Origin: Pseudomonadota bacterium
GTDB lineage: Bacteria; Pseudomonadota; Gammaproteobacteria; Burkholderiales; SG8-39
Assembly: GCA_018241645.1 (NCBI GenBank)
Contig: JAFEDL010000015.1
Span: 14,264 to 67,800 of the forward strand
Length of the DNA: 53,537 nucleotides
Reading direction: 5' to 3'
Of this stretch, positions 24,135 through 32,670 are shown one piece after another (the first letter of the stretch is position 1; every line of letters starts with the position of its first letter). Made by a program: the position numbers and the translations under genes. The notes beneath the pieces are model-generated. The model ran no database searches. It was not told where the DNA came from and saw nothing but the letters and a program-made list of their open reading frames with translations.

Positions 24135-25370
24135 TCAGTGTGTGCGTTGCGCCGGCCGGCCGGGTGCGCGCGCCGCGGACTGCCCCGCGGGCTCGCGCAT
24201 CACCCTCGCCAGGTCGACCAGGCTCTTCAGATTATGCACCGGGAGGAAGCGGTCCACGTAAGGGAGCATCGCGCGCACCCCGGCGGGCTTGGCCTCGAAC
24301 TTCTCGTACCTGAGCAGCGGGTTCATCCAGATCAGGTGCTTGCAGGCCATGTGCAGGCGCTCCATCTCCTCGGACAGGCCCTCGCCCGCCTCGCGGTCGA
24401 GGCCGTCGGTGACGAGCAGCAGGCAGGCGTTCTGGCCCAGCACGCGCCGCGCCCAGCGCCAGTTGAAATCGTGCAGGCACGTGCCGATGCGCGTGCCGCC
24501 CGACCAGTCCTTGATCGCGTCGGCCACGCGGGTCATCGCCACGTCCACGTCGCGGTGCTTGAGCTGGCGGGTGACGTTGGTCAGGCGCGTGCCGAACACG
24601 AACACGCTCACCCGGTCGCGGTCGTTGGTGATCGCGTGCAGGAAGTGCAGGAACATGCGCGCGTACGGGTTCATCGAGCCCGAGATGTCGCACAGGACCA
24701 CCAGCGGCGGGTGCAGCGTCCGCGGCGCGGTGCGCACCAGCGGGATGATGTCGCCGCCCTCCCGCAGGCTCGCGCGCAGCGTGGCGCGCAGGCTGATGCG
24801 CGCGCCGTGCGGGTCGGCCGCGTAGCGCCGCGTGCGGACCTGCGGCAGCGGCAGGCGCAGCTGCGCGAGCATCTTCTTCGCCTCGGCCAGCTCGGCCGCG
24901 GTCATGGTGTCGAAGTCCATGCGCTGCAGGACTTCGCGCGAGGAGAAGGTGAGTTTGGCGTCCAGCTCGACCTTCTGCTCGGGCTGGTCCTCGGGCTCCT
25001 CGCGCTTGGGCTGGTTGAAGAGGGAGTCCGTGAGCCGCTGGCTCTGCTCCTTCTCGTCCGGCCCGACCTTGCCGTAGGTCTTGGGGAGCAGCGCCTGCAT
25101 CATCTTCTCGAGCAGCTTGGGGTCGCGCCAGAAGATCTGGAAGGCCTGGTCGAAGATCGGGCGCTGCTCCTCCCTCGACAGGAAGATCGCCGACATCGTC
25201 CAGTAGAAGTCGTCGCGCCGGTCGGTGCCGGCGAGCTCGATCGCCTTCATGCAGTCGATCACGCGGTCCGGGCCCACGCGCAGCCCCGCGCCGCGCAGGA
25301 TGCGCGCGAAGTGCATCACGTTCTCGGCGAGCTTGCCGCGGCCCGCGGCGGCTTCGGGGAGGAGCAGCAT
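24135..25370 (-). CDS. coxE: CoxE-type VWA-domain protein (Mo/Cu hydroxylase maturation)
   Basis: A 411-residue protein with an N-terminal helical domain (VMHFARILRGAGLRVGPDR, typical of CoxE) and a C-terminal von Willebrand A domain whose metal-ion site is Asp228-Ile-Ser-Gly-Ser232 followed by MNPY. Further VWA elements are SGGTRIGTCLHDF and LLVTDGLDREAG. A highly charged, Gln/Glu-rich linker (about 105-140) joins the parts. CoxE works with the CoxD ATPase in building or activating the metal centre of CO-dehydrogenase-type hydroxylases. The ATG at 25370 follows coxD by 23 bases. The long open frame continuing upstream of it is only a GC-rich shadow of coxD and coxM. Confidence 0.9.
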   Translation of the reverse strand: MLLLPEAAAGRGKLAENVMHFARILRGAGLRVGPDRVIDCMKAIELAGTDRRDDFYWTMSAIFLSREEQRPIFDQAFQIFWRDPKLLEKMMQALLPKTYGKVGPDEKEQSQRLTDSLFNQPKREEPEDQPEQKVELDAKLTFSSREVLQRMDFDTMTAAELAEAKKMLAQLRLPLPQVRTRRYAADPHGARISLRATLRASLREGGDIIPLVRTAPRTLHPPLVVLCDISGSMNPYARMFLHFLHAITNDRDRVSVFVFGTRLTNVTRQLKHRDVDVAMTRVADAIKDWSGGTRIGTCLHDFNWRWARRVLGQNACLLLVTDGLDREAGEGLSEEMERLHMACKHLIWMNPLLRYEKFEAKPAGVRAMLPYVDRFLPVHNLKSLVDLARVMREPAGQSAARAPGRPAQRTH

Positions 25371-25393
25371 CGGCCAGGTCCCGGCGCGGCCGC

Positions 25394-26314
25394 TCAGGCC
25401 GCGGCCGCCGACTGCGCCTCGGCCGTGAGGCGCGCGGCTTCCTCGCCCGTGATGCGCTCGATGTCGTCCTGGTACTTGAGCAGCACGCCGAGCGTGTCGT
25501 TGACCGTCTGCGGGTCGAGGGCGATCTTGTCCAGCGCCACGAGCGCGTTCGCCCAGTCGATGGTCTCGGCCACGCCGGGCAGCTTGAACAGGTCCACGCT
25601 GCGCAGCCGCTGCACGAAGGCCACGATCTCGCGCGACAGGTTCTCGGCCGCCTTGGGCGCCTTGCGGCGCAGGATGTCGAGCTCGCGCGCGGCATCGGGG
25701 TAGTCGACCCAGTGGTAGAGGCAGCGGCGCTTCACCGCGTCGTGGATCTCGCGCGTGCGGTTCGAGGTGATCACCACGATCGGCGGCTCCACCGCCTTGA
25801 GCGTGCCGGTCTCGGGAATCGTGATCTGGAAATCGGACAGCACTTCGAGCAGGTAGGCCTCGAACGGCTCGTCCGTGCGGTCCAGTTCGTCGATCAGCAG
25901 CACAGGCGCCTTGCCGGGCTTGCCCTCGAGGGCCCGCGCCAACGCACGCTTGATCAGGAATTTCTCGGAGAAGATGTCGGCGGCGAGCTTTTCCTTCGAT
26001 TTCTCGCCCGCGGCCTCGGCCAGCCGGATCTCGATCATCTGGCGCGAGTAGTTCCACTCGTAGGCCGCCTGGGCGATGTCGAGCCCCTCGTAGCACTGCA
26101 GGCGGATCAGCTCGCGCCCCAGCGAGGCGGCCATCACCTTGGCGATCTCGGTCTTGCCCACGCCGGCCTCGCCCTCCAGGAACAGCGGGCGCTTCATGGC
26201 CAGTGCGAGGAACACCGAGGTCGCGAGGCTGCGGTCGGCGACGTAATCGGCCGAGGTGAGGAGCTTCAGGGTGTCGTCGATCGAAGCGGGGACTGCGGTG
26301 CGGGCAGCGGTCAT
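25394..26314 (-). CDS. coxD: CoxD-type MoxR AAA+ ATPase
   Basis: A 306-residue MoxR/CoxD ATPase. The opening SIDDTLKLLTSADYVADRSL is typical of CoxD. Then come Walker A GEAGVGKT (about 48-55), CYEGLDIAQAAYEWNYSRQM, Walker B VLLIDELDRTDEPFEAYLLE, sensor 1 VVITSNRTREIHDAVKRRCL and the WANALVALD arginine-finger/lid region. CoxD is a chaperone that unfolds or remodels the hydroxylase so that its active site can be completed. Several in-frame starts exist: ATG 26314, ATG 26356 and GTG 26374. 26314 is taken because it gives the usual family N-terminus; GTG 26374 has a weak GGGGA ribosome site. It is divergent from the structural genes by about 160 bases. Confidence 0.9.
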   Translation of the reverse strand: MTAARTAVPASIDDTLKLLTSADYVADRSLATSVFLALAMKRPLFLEGEAGVGKTEIAKVMAASLGRELIRLQCYEGLDIAQAAYEWNYSRQMIEIRLAEAAGEKSKEKLAADIFSEKFLIKRALARALEGKPGKAPVLLIDELDRTDEPFEAYLLEVLSDFQITIPETGTLKAVEPPIVVITSNRTREIHDAVKRRCLYHWVDYPDAARELDILRRKAPKAAENLSREIVAFVQRLRSVDLFKLPGVAETIDWANALVALDKIALDPQTVNDTLGVLLKYQDDIERITGEEAARLTAEAQSAAAA

Positions 26315-26472
26315 TTCGGGGGCCGGTACGGGAAGGGAGCGCACATTTTCCGGCATTTGCACGGGCAGCGCCACCCGTCCCCGGGCCGGACGGCCGCCCG
26401 TGCGCGAGTGTTTCGCTCGGACCGGCCCCGAAGTGCGGCCGGCGCCCCCGCAATCCGGGATAATTGCAGCCT

Positions 26473-27357
26473 ATGAAAGCCGCTCCCTTCGAATACACCA
26501 GGGTTTCCACGCTGGCCGAGGCCTGCGAACTGCTCTCCGAGCATGGCGGCGACGCCAAGCTCATCGCCGGCGGACAGAGCCTCGTCCCGATGATGGCCAT
26601 GCGCCTCGCCCGGCCCGCCTGGCTGGTCGACATCAACCGGCTCGAGGAATTGAAGCACGTCGAGCTGCGCGGCGACGCGCTGGTGGTTGGCGCTGCCGTG
26701 CGCCAGTGCGTGATCGAACGCAATGCCGACGCCGTGCGCAGCCTGCCGCTGATGAACCGCGCGCTCAAGTGGGTCGGCCACGTGCAGACCCGCAACCGCG
26801 GCACGGTGGGCGGCTCCGTCGTGCATGCCGACCCGTCCGCCGAAATCCCGCTGGTGGCCTGCGTGCTCGACGCGACGCTGGTGCTGCAGGACACCTCGGG
26901 CCGGAGCGAGGTCGCGGCCCGCGAGTTCTTCTTTGCTCCGATGGTGACCGCGATCGCGCCGGAGCAGTGCCTCGCCGAGATCCGCTTCCCGGTGTGGGAT
27001 GCGCCGCGCGTGGGGTGCTCGTTCGAGGAGGTCAGCATCCGCCACGGCGACTTCGCGCTGGTGTCGGCCTGCGCGCAGGTCGCGCTCGACGCCGACGGCA
27101 AATGCGTCCGGGCCGCGCTGGGCATCGGCGGCGCCTCGCCGTTCCCGCATGCGCTGCCCGAAATCGGCGCGATGCTTGAAGGCAAGGTGCTCGACGACAT
27201 GCTGATCGAGGATGCGGCAGTGGCGGTGGCCGGCCTGATCGACCCCGACGGCGACCTGCACGCGACGGCCGAATACCGCAGGTTCCTGGCGCGCATGCTG
27301 GCCATGCGCGTGCTGAAAGCCGCCGCGGAAGACGCGGCCGGAAAGGGCGCCAAATGA
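26473..27357 (+). CDS. Xanthine-dehydrogenase-family FAD-binding subunit (CoxM-like)
   Basis: A 294-residue flavoprotein subunit of a three-part molybdenum hydroxylase. The two FAD-contact motifs are present: AGGQSLVPMMAMRL (32-45) and TRNRGTVGGSVVHADPSAE (106-124). The C-terminal FAD domain ends with the usual DGDLHATAEYRRFLARML segment. It would receive electrons from the iron-sulfur subunit and pass them to an acceptor such as quinone. ATG at 26473 is 10 bases downstream of a GATAAT box (26458-26463), which hints at a very short leader. The gene order M-S-L is that of aerobic CO-dehydrogenase clusters, and the stop overlaps the next start by 4 bases. Confidence 0.93.
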   Translation: MKAAPFEYTRVSTLAEACELLSEHGGDAKLIAGGQSLVPMMAMRLARPAWLVDINRLEELKHVELRGDALVVGAAVRQCVIERNADAVRSLPLMNRALKWVGHVQTRNRGTVGGSVVHADPSAEIPLVACVLDATLVLQDTSGRSEVAAREFFFAPMVTAIAPEQCLAEIRFPVWDAPRVGCSFEEVSIRHGDFALVSACAQVALDADGKCVRAALGIGGASPFPHALPEIGAMLEGKVLDDMLIEDAAVAVAGLIDPDGDLHATAEYRRFLARMLAMRVLKAAAEDAAGKGAK

Positions 27358-27845
27358 GCGAAAAACTGTATCCGGTGTCGATCACGGTCAATGGCAAGGC
27401 GCATGCGGCCGAGGTGCCCTCGCGCCTCACGCTGGTCGACTTCCTGCGCGACACGCTGCGGCTCACCGGCACGCACGTGGGCTGCGAGCACGGCATCTGC
27501 GGCGCCTGCTCCGTGATCCTCGATGGCGCGCCCGTGCGCTCCTGCCTCATGTTCGCGGTGCAGCTCGACGGCTGCTCCGTGACGACGATCGAGGGGCTCG
27601 CGCGACCCGACGGCACCCCGAGCGTGCTGCAGGACGCGTTCTGCGAGGCCCACGGCCTGCAGTGCGGCTACTGCACGCCCGGCATGATCGTGGCCTCGCA
27701 CGCGCTGCTCGAATCCAACCCGCAGCCGAGCGAGGCCGAGATCCGCGACGCGATCGGCGGCAACCTGTGCCGCTGCACGGGATACCAGCAGATCGTCGAT
27801 GCCGTGCAGCTTGCGGCGGGCAACCTCGCGAAGGGTGCCAAATGA
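27354..27845 (+). CDS. Xanthine-dehydrogenase-family 2Fe-2S subunit (CoxS-like)
   Basis: A 163-residue subunit carrying two [2Fe-2S] centres. The plant-ferredoxin-type cluster uses Cys44, Cys49, Cys52 and Cys64 (GCEHGICGACSV...RSC), and the second, in the helical domain, Cys104, Cys107, Cys139 and Cys141 (QCGYCTPG and LCRCTGY). It passes electrons from the molybdenum site to FAD. The length is normal. It overlaps the FAD gene upstream and the large-subunit gene downstream by ATGA junctions, so the three subunits are translationally coupled in equal amounts. Confidence 0.95.
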   Translation: MSEKLYPVSITVNGKAHAAEVPSRLTLVDFLRDTLRLTGTHVGCEHGICGACSVILDGAPVRSCLMFAVQLDGCSVTTIEGLARPDGTPSVLQDAFCEAHGLQCGYCTPGMIVASHALLESNPQPSEAEIRDAIGGNLCRCTGYQQIVDAVQLAAGNLAKGAK

Positions 27846-30238
27846 GCGCGCAGCCGGGCAACTACCGTTACATCGGCACCAGGCGCCGGACCAAGGAAGA
27901 CCCGCGGTTCGTCACCGGCCGCGGCCACTACGTGGCGGACATCGCGCTGCCCGGCATGAAGCACGTCGCTCTGGTCACGAGCCCCCACGCATCGGCGCGC
28001 ATCAAGGCGATCCGCACGGACAAGGCGCTGGCGCTGCCCGGCGTGCACTACGCGCTGACCGGCGAGGAGCTCTGCGCCAACGTGGACCCGCTGTATGTGG
28101 GCGTCGACGCGCCCAAGGTCGCACGCTATCCGCTCGCGCGCGGCGTAGTGCGCTATGCGGGCGAATGGGTGGTGGCCGTGGTGGCAGACTCGCGTGCGCT
28201 GGCCGAGGACGCGGCCGAACGCATCGAGATCGACTACGAGCCGACCGACTACATCCTCGACCCGGAGAAGGCGATCCTGCCCGGTGCGGTGCTCGTGCAC
28301 CCGGACCACGGCAGCAACGTGCTGTACCGGCGCACCTTCACCTGGGGCCCGGTAGAAGCCGATTTCGCCAAGGCGCAGCACAAGCTCGCCTTCCGTGCCC
28401 GCTGGGGCCGCAGCGCGACCGTGCCGATCGAGACCTTCGGAATCGCCGCGCAATGGGACCCGGGCACCGGGCTGCTCGACGTCTGGGCTTCGATCCAGAT
28501 GCCCAAGTACCCGGACCAGCTGGCCCGCGCGCTGCGCCTGCCCGGCAACGCGGTGCGCGTGCACTTCGACGTGGACGTGGGCGGCAGCTACGGCGTGAAG
28601 CGCGGCATCAAGCACACGGTGCTGGTCGGCTACCTCGCGAAGAAGCTGGGCATGCCGGTGCGCTTCATCGAGGACCGCCTCGAGAACATGCGTGGCGGCG
28701 ACATGCACGGTCCCGACCGCATCTTCGACATGCAGGTCGCGTTCGACACCGACGGCACCATCCACTCGCTCAAGATCCGGGCCCTGGACGACGTGGGCGC
28801 CTATGCGGGCCGCTCGCCGCTGCAGCTCGGCAAGCCCGTGGGCGCGATCGTCGGGCCGTACCGCATCACCAGCGTCGAGTACGAGCCGATCTCGGTGCTG
28901 ACCAACAAGACCGCGCAGGAGGCCGTGCGCGGCTTCGGCCAGTCGCCGACCAACTACGCGCTGGAAACCGCGATCGACCGTGTCGCGCGCCACCTCGGCA
29001 TGGACCGGGTGGAGTTGCGCAGGAAGAACTTCATCACCCGGGACCAGTTCCCGTACCTGATCCCCAGCGGCTCGACCTACGACAGCGGCGATTACCACAC
29101 GGTCCTCGACAAGGCGTTGCGCGCGGCCGATTTCCCCGCGCTGGTCGCCGAGCGCGACGCGGCCCGCAAGGCGGGGCGCCTGGCCGGCGTGGGCATCGCC
29201 ACCTGCCTCGAGCCTTCGGGCGGCAACTCGGCGTTCGAGCCCCTGTTCAACCCGAAGAACGAGACCACGACCTGGATGGATTCGTGCCTGGTGCGCGTCG
29301 ACATCTCCGGCGCTGTCACCGGCGTCATGAACACCTCGACCTCGGGCCAGGGCCACGAGACGCTGGTGGCGACCGTCCTCGGCGAGATCCTCGAGCGCGA
29401 CCCCGACACGATCCGCGTGGTGCACGCCGATTCGCTCAACGCCCTGCCCTCGAACAGCCCGGTGGGCAGCCGGATGGCGATCATGCTCGGCGGCGCCGCG
29501 GCCGGCGCGGCGAAGAAGGTCAAGGCGGCGCTGATGGCGATCGCGGCGCACAACCTCGGCGTCGCACAGGAATCCCTCGAGTATCGCGACGGCAGCATCT
29601 CCGCCAAGGGCGACGCCAAGAAGTCGCTGTCCTGGGACCAGCTCGTGGAGATCGCGCACCGCAAGTTCCACAAGCTGCCGCCGGGCCTGGAGCCCGGCCT
29701 GCAGGCCAAGTTCGTCTGGGAGGTGCCCACCGGCGGCGGCCTGCCCACGGCGGACGGGCGCATCCAGATGTACCCGTGCTACTCGTTCGAGGCGCACCTC
29801 GTGCTGGTCGAGATCGACCCGGCCACCGCGCAGCCGAAGATCAGGCGCTACCTGTGCGGCCACGACTGCGGCACGATGATCAACCCGGACATCGTGCACG
29901 GCATGACCTACGGGGGCATCGCGCACGGCATCGGGGCGGCGCTGTACGAGAAATTCGCGTTCAGCGACAACGGGCAACTCGCCAGCCAGACCTTCATGGA
30001 TTACCTTATGCCCAGCGCGCTGGAGGTGCCGGGGATCGACATCGTCGACCACTGCACGCCGTCGCCGCTGACCGAGTTCGGGCAGAAGGGCTCGGGGGAG
30101 GCCGGGTATCTCGGCGCCCCCGCGGCGATCGCGAGTGCGATCAACGACGCCCTCGCGCCCCTCGGGGCATCGATCGACGAGTTGCCTATGACGCCGCTCG
30201 CGATCTGGACACAACTACAAGGAGGCAAGACCCAATGA
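27842..30238 (+). CDS. Molybdenum hydroxylase large subunit (CoxL/XDH family), not a canonical CO dehydrogenase
   Basis: A 798-residue molybdopterin-cytosine-dinucleotide subunit. The N-terminal domain (RRRTKEDPRFVTGRGHYVAD) is followed by the Mo-binding domain with FDVDVGGSYGVKRG (242-255) and the catalytic Glu, about residue 753, in KGSGEAGYLGAPAAI. At the active-site loop form I CO dehydrogenases have AYRCSFR and form II AYRGAGR; here residues 361-367 read AVRGFGQ. The S-selenyl/copper-binding cysteine is therefore absent, and CO oxidation is unlikely. The neighbouring decarboxylase-like amidohydrolase, ring oxygenase and CoA genes suggest hydroxylation of an aromatic or N-heterocyclic acid, but the substrate is unknown. 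It is cytoplasmic, with no Tat signal. Confidence 0.92.
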   Translation: MSAQPGNYRYIGTRRRTKEDPRFVTGRGHYVADIALPGMKHVALVTSPHASARIKAIRTDKALALPGVHYALTGEELCANVDPLYVGVDAPKVARYPLARGVVRYAGEWVVAVVADSRALAEDAAERIEIDYEPTDYILDPEKAILPGAVLVHPDHGSNVLYRRTFTWGPVEADFAKAQHKLAFRARWGRSATVPIETFGIAAQWDPGTGLLDVWASIQMPKYPDQLARALRLPGNAVRVHFDVDVGGSYGVKRGIKHTVLVGYLAKKLGMPVRFIEDRLENMRGGDMHGPDRIFDMQVAFDTDGTIHSLKIRALDDVGAYAGRSPLQLGKPVGAIVGPYRITSVEYEPISVLTNKTAQEAVRGFGQSPTNYALETAIDRVARHLGMDRVELRRKNFITRDQFPYLIPSGSTYDSGDYHTVLDKALRAADFPALVAERDAARKAGRLAGVGIATCLEPSGGNSAFEPLFNPKNETTTWMDSCLVRVDISGAVTGVMNTSTSGQGHETLVATVLGEILERDPDTIRVVHADSLNALPSNSPVGSRMAIMLGGAAAGAAKKVKAALMAIAAHNLGVAQESLEYRDGSISAKGDAKKSLSWDQLVEIAHRKFHKLPPGLEPGLQAKFVWEVPTGGGLPTADGRIQMYPCYSFEAHLVLVEIDPATAQPKIRRYLCGHDCGTMINPDIVHGMTYGGIAHGIGAALYEKFAFSDNGQLASQTFMDYLMPSALEVPGIDIVDHCTPSPLTEFGQKGSGEAGYLGAPAAIASAINDALAPLGASIDELPMTPLAIWTQLQGGKTQ

Positions 30239-31203
30239 ATAAATCCGTACAGTTGCTGGGTGCGCTGGCCGCGCTTTGCATGGTGGCCGGCAGCGCGTTC
30301 GCCCAGGCATGGCCCACCAAGCCGGTGCGCGTGGTCGTCGGGCTGCCGCCCGGCAGCGGCACCGACATCACCGCGCGGGCGATCGCCGCCAGCCTGAGCG
30401 CGCAGACCGGGCAGACCTTCGTCGTGGAAAACCGTCCCGGCGGCAGCGGCAGCATCGCCATGAACGTGGTCGCCAAGGCCGAGCCGGACGGGTACACGCT
30501 CCTGGTCATGTCCTCTTCGTGGACCGTGACGCCCTCGACCGTGCCGAACCTGCCCTACGACACGCTCAAGGACCTCTCTGGAATCACCATGCTCGCGGAC
30601 ATCGCGAATGCGCTGGCCGTGCGTGGCGACCGCGACATCAAGTCCGTGAAGGACCTGATCGCGGCGGCCAAGGCGAATCCCGGCAAGATGAATGCGGCGG
30701 TGATCGGCGCCGGCAGCGCAACCCACCTGACCACCGAGCGCTTCCGGCTGAGCGCGGGCATCGACGTGCTTTCGGTGCCTTACAAGGGCACGCCCGAGGC
30801 GCTCACCGACGTGCTGAGCGGCCGCGTCGACTACTGCTTCTGCCCGATCGGCAACGTGATGCCCATGGTCAAGGACTCGCGGCTGCGCGCGCTGGCGGTG
30901 AGCTCCAGGCACCGCACGTCCACCCAGCCCGACCTGCCCACCACCGAGGAGGCCGGCGTGCCGAATTCCGCGCAGCCGTTCTGGGTGGGCATGGGCGTGC
31001 CGTCGAAGACGCCGCGCGACATCGTCAACAAGCTGCACACGGAGACGGTCAAGGCGCTCAACTCGCCCGAGATCAAGGCGCGCTGGGCCAGCCTGAACCA
31101 GGACGTGCGCATCTTCACGCCGGAGGCGTTCGACGCGCTGCTGCGCGAAGAGGTGGTGTCGAACGCCAAGCTGGTGAAGGACGCCAACATCAAGGCGAAC
31201 TGA
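30235..31203 (+). CDS. TctC/Bug-type periplasmic substrate-binding protein
   Basis: A 322-residue Bug-family binding protein. A signal peptide (MNKSVQLLGALAALCMVAG, cleavage after AFA near residue 23) is followed by the family opening WPTKPVRVVVGLPPGSGTD, VVENRPGGSGSIA, PYDTLKDLSGI and PYKGTPEALTDVLSGRVDY. Such proteins capture organic acids or aromatic carboxylates in the periplasm for tripartite tricarboxylate transporters. No TctA or TctB genes are nearby, so it would use a transporter encoded elsewhere. The ATG at 30235 has a perfect AAGGAGG ribosome site (30219-30225) and overlaps the Mo-subunit stop, so it is co-expressed with the hydroxylase and may deliver its substrate. Confidence 0.95.
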   Translation: MNKSVQLLGALAALCMVAGSAFAQAWPTKPVRVVVGLPPGSGTDITARAIAASLSAQTGQTFVVENRPGGSGSIAMNVVAKAEPDGYTLLVMSSSWTVTPSTVPNLPYDTLKDLSGITMLADIANALAVRGDRDIKSVKDLIAAAKANPGKMNAAVIGAGSATHLTTERFRLSAGIDVLSVPYKGTPEALTDVLSGRVDYCFCPIGNVMPMVKDSRLRALAVSSRHRTSTQPDLPTTEEAGVPNSAQPFWVGMGVPSKTPRDIVNKLHTETVKALNSPEIKARWASLNQDVRIFTPEAFDALLREEVVSNAKLVKDANIKAN

Positions 31204-31224
31204 GGCGCCCCGCCTGCCCGATTG

Positions 31225-32670
31225 ATGCAAGCCGCGATGCAAGCGTTATCCTGTGACATCGCGGTGGTCGGGCATGGCGCGGCGGGGCTCGCCGCGGCCC
31301 TTGCCGCGGCGGAAGCCTCGCCGGGCGCGCGCATAGCGGTGCTGGAGCGCGCGCCGGAGGCGGAGTGCGGCGGCGGGTCGCGCTGGAGCCCCTCCAATAT
31401 GCGCCTCAGGTCGGCCGCGGAGCTGGCGCCCGGCTTCGAGGACGACATGATGGCCGCCAGCGGCGGGCGCGGCGAGCGCGCCTATTTCCGCCGCCTGGCG
31501 GAGGACGCCGTGCCGACCCTGGCCTGGCTCGCACAGCACGGCGTCGCATTCCATTCTCCCGGCTACTACCTCAGCTCCGGGCCGCCGCGCATCCAGCCCG
31601 TGGGCGGCGGCGCCGCGATCGTCGCGGCCCTCGCGCGAGCGGCAAGGTCCGCGGGCGTCGAATTCCACTACGGCTGCCGTGCGGAGCGCCTCGTGCGCGG
31701 GCCGGCAGGCGAAATCTCCGGCGTCGAAGCGACCACCGACGGCGGCATCGCCTGCCGGGCCCGGGCGCAGGCGGTGGTGCTCGCCAGCGGCGGTTTCCAG
31801 GGCAACGGCGCGATGCTGCGTGAGCATTTCGGGCCCGGCGGCGAGAGCCTCGTGCCGATCTCGAAGGGGTCGGGCTTCAATGCGGGCGAAGGCATCCGCA
31901 TGGCGCTGGACGCCGGCGCCTCGGTCTCCGGCGACTGGGGCGGAATGCACAGCGAGCCGGTCGACCCGCGGAGCACCGGCCCGGCGCCGGTGGTCCTCGT
32001 TTATCCGTACGGAATCGTGGTGGACCGGAGCGGACGGCGGATGTTCGACGAAGGCCGCGGCCTCGTGCACGAGACCTGGGAGGAGTATTCCCGCGCCATC
32101 CACTTCGCGGCGCCGGGCCGCAAGGCCTGGGCGATCCTCGACGCGCGCCTCAGGGACATCGCCGGGCACGAGCGCGCGATCCGTTCCGAAGTGCCGCCGA
32201 TCGAAGCCGGCACGCTCGGGGAACTGGCGGCGCTGGCCGGCATCGCGCCGCAGGGTCTGGCGGACACCGTCGCCGCCTACAACGCCGCCTGCACCGCCGA
32301 TCCTGCCGGCTTCGACGCCACGCGCGCCGACGGGCTGGCCGCGGCAGCGGGGCTCGCGCCGCCGAAATCGAACTGGGCGCGGGCATTGTCCGTGCAGCCT
32401 TACCTCGCCTATCCGCTCATCGGCGCAATCGCATACACGTTCGGCGGCGTGGCGACGGACACCGAAGCGCGGGTGCTCGGCCCGGACGGCCCGATTGCCG
32501 GGCTGTATGCAGCCGGCGAAATGACGGGACACTTCTATGGCACCGCCCCCAACGCCGTGGCCGTGCTGCGCGCGCTCGTGTACGGCCGGATCGCCGGCCG
32601 CGCCGCCGCAGCCCGGCTCGAATCGAATCAACCAAACCCGGATCAACCCGACAACAGGCAGGCACGATGA
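31225..32670 (+). CDS. FAD-dependent oxidoreductase (fumarate reductase / tricarballylate dehydrogenase-like)
   Basis: A 481-residue soluble flavoprotein. The N-terminal dinucleotide fold IAVVGHGAAGLAAALAAAEA (GxGxxG) leads into a capping domain with SRWSPSNMRLRS, then VVLASGGFQGN and a C-terminal FAD loop FGGVATDTEARVLG...GLYAAGEM. The layout is that of the fumarate reductase/succinate dehydrogenase flavoprotein superfamily (FAD_binding_2), close to tricarballylate dehydrogenase TcuA or 3-ketosteroid dehydrogenases. It is too short for SdhA and lacks the covalent-FAD histidine motif, so it should not be taken as the missing sdhA. ATG 31225 or 31237 could start it. The stop overlaps the following amidohydrolase (ATGA). 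Confidence 0.85.
   Translation: MQAAMQALSCDIAVVGHGAAGLAAALAAAEASPGARIAVLERAPEAECGGGSRWSPSNMRLRSAAELAPGFEDDMMAASGGRGERAYFRRLAEDAVPTLAWLAQHGVAFHSPGYYLSSGPPRIQPVGGGAAIVAALARAARSAGVEFHYGCRAERLVRGPAGEISGVEATTDGGIACRARAQAVVLASGGFQGNGAMLREHFGPGGESLVPISKGSGFNAGEGIRMALDAGASVSGDWGGMHSEPVDPRSTGPAPVVLVYPYGIVVDRSGRRMFDEGRGLVHETWEEYSRAIHFAAPGRKAWAILDARLRDIAGHERAIRSEVPPIEAGTLGELAALAGIAPQGLADTVAAYNAACTADPAGFDATRADGLAAAAGLAPPKSNWARALSVQPYLAYPLIGAIAYTFGGVATDTEARVLGPDGPIAGLYAAGEMTGHFYGTAPNAVAVLRALVYGRIAGRAAAARLESNQPNPDQPDNRQAR

Noticed and set aside
24135-27701. A 1188-codon minus frame joining coxE with upstream sequence
   Set aside because: Only the part up to 25370 encodes CoxE. The rest lies opposite or out of frame with coxD and coxM and has shadow composition.
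26473-30238. Annotation as aerobic CO dehydrogenase coxMSL
   Set aside because: Gene order fits, but the large subunit lacks the active-site motifs of form I and form II enzymes, so only the family is named.
31225-32670. The flavoprotein as the missing SdhA
   Set aside because: It is about 100 residues too short, lacks the covalent-FAD histidine motif and sits 24 kb away in a different operon.
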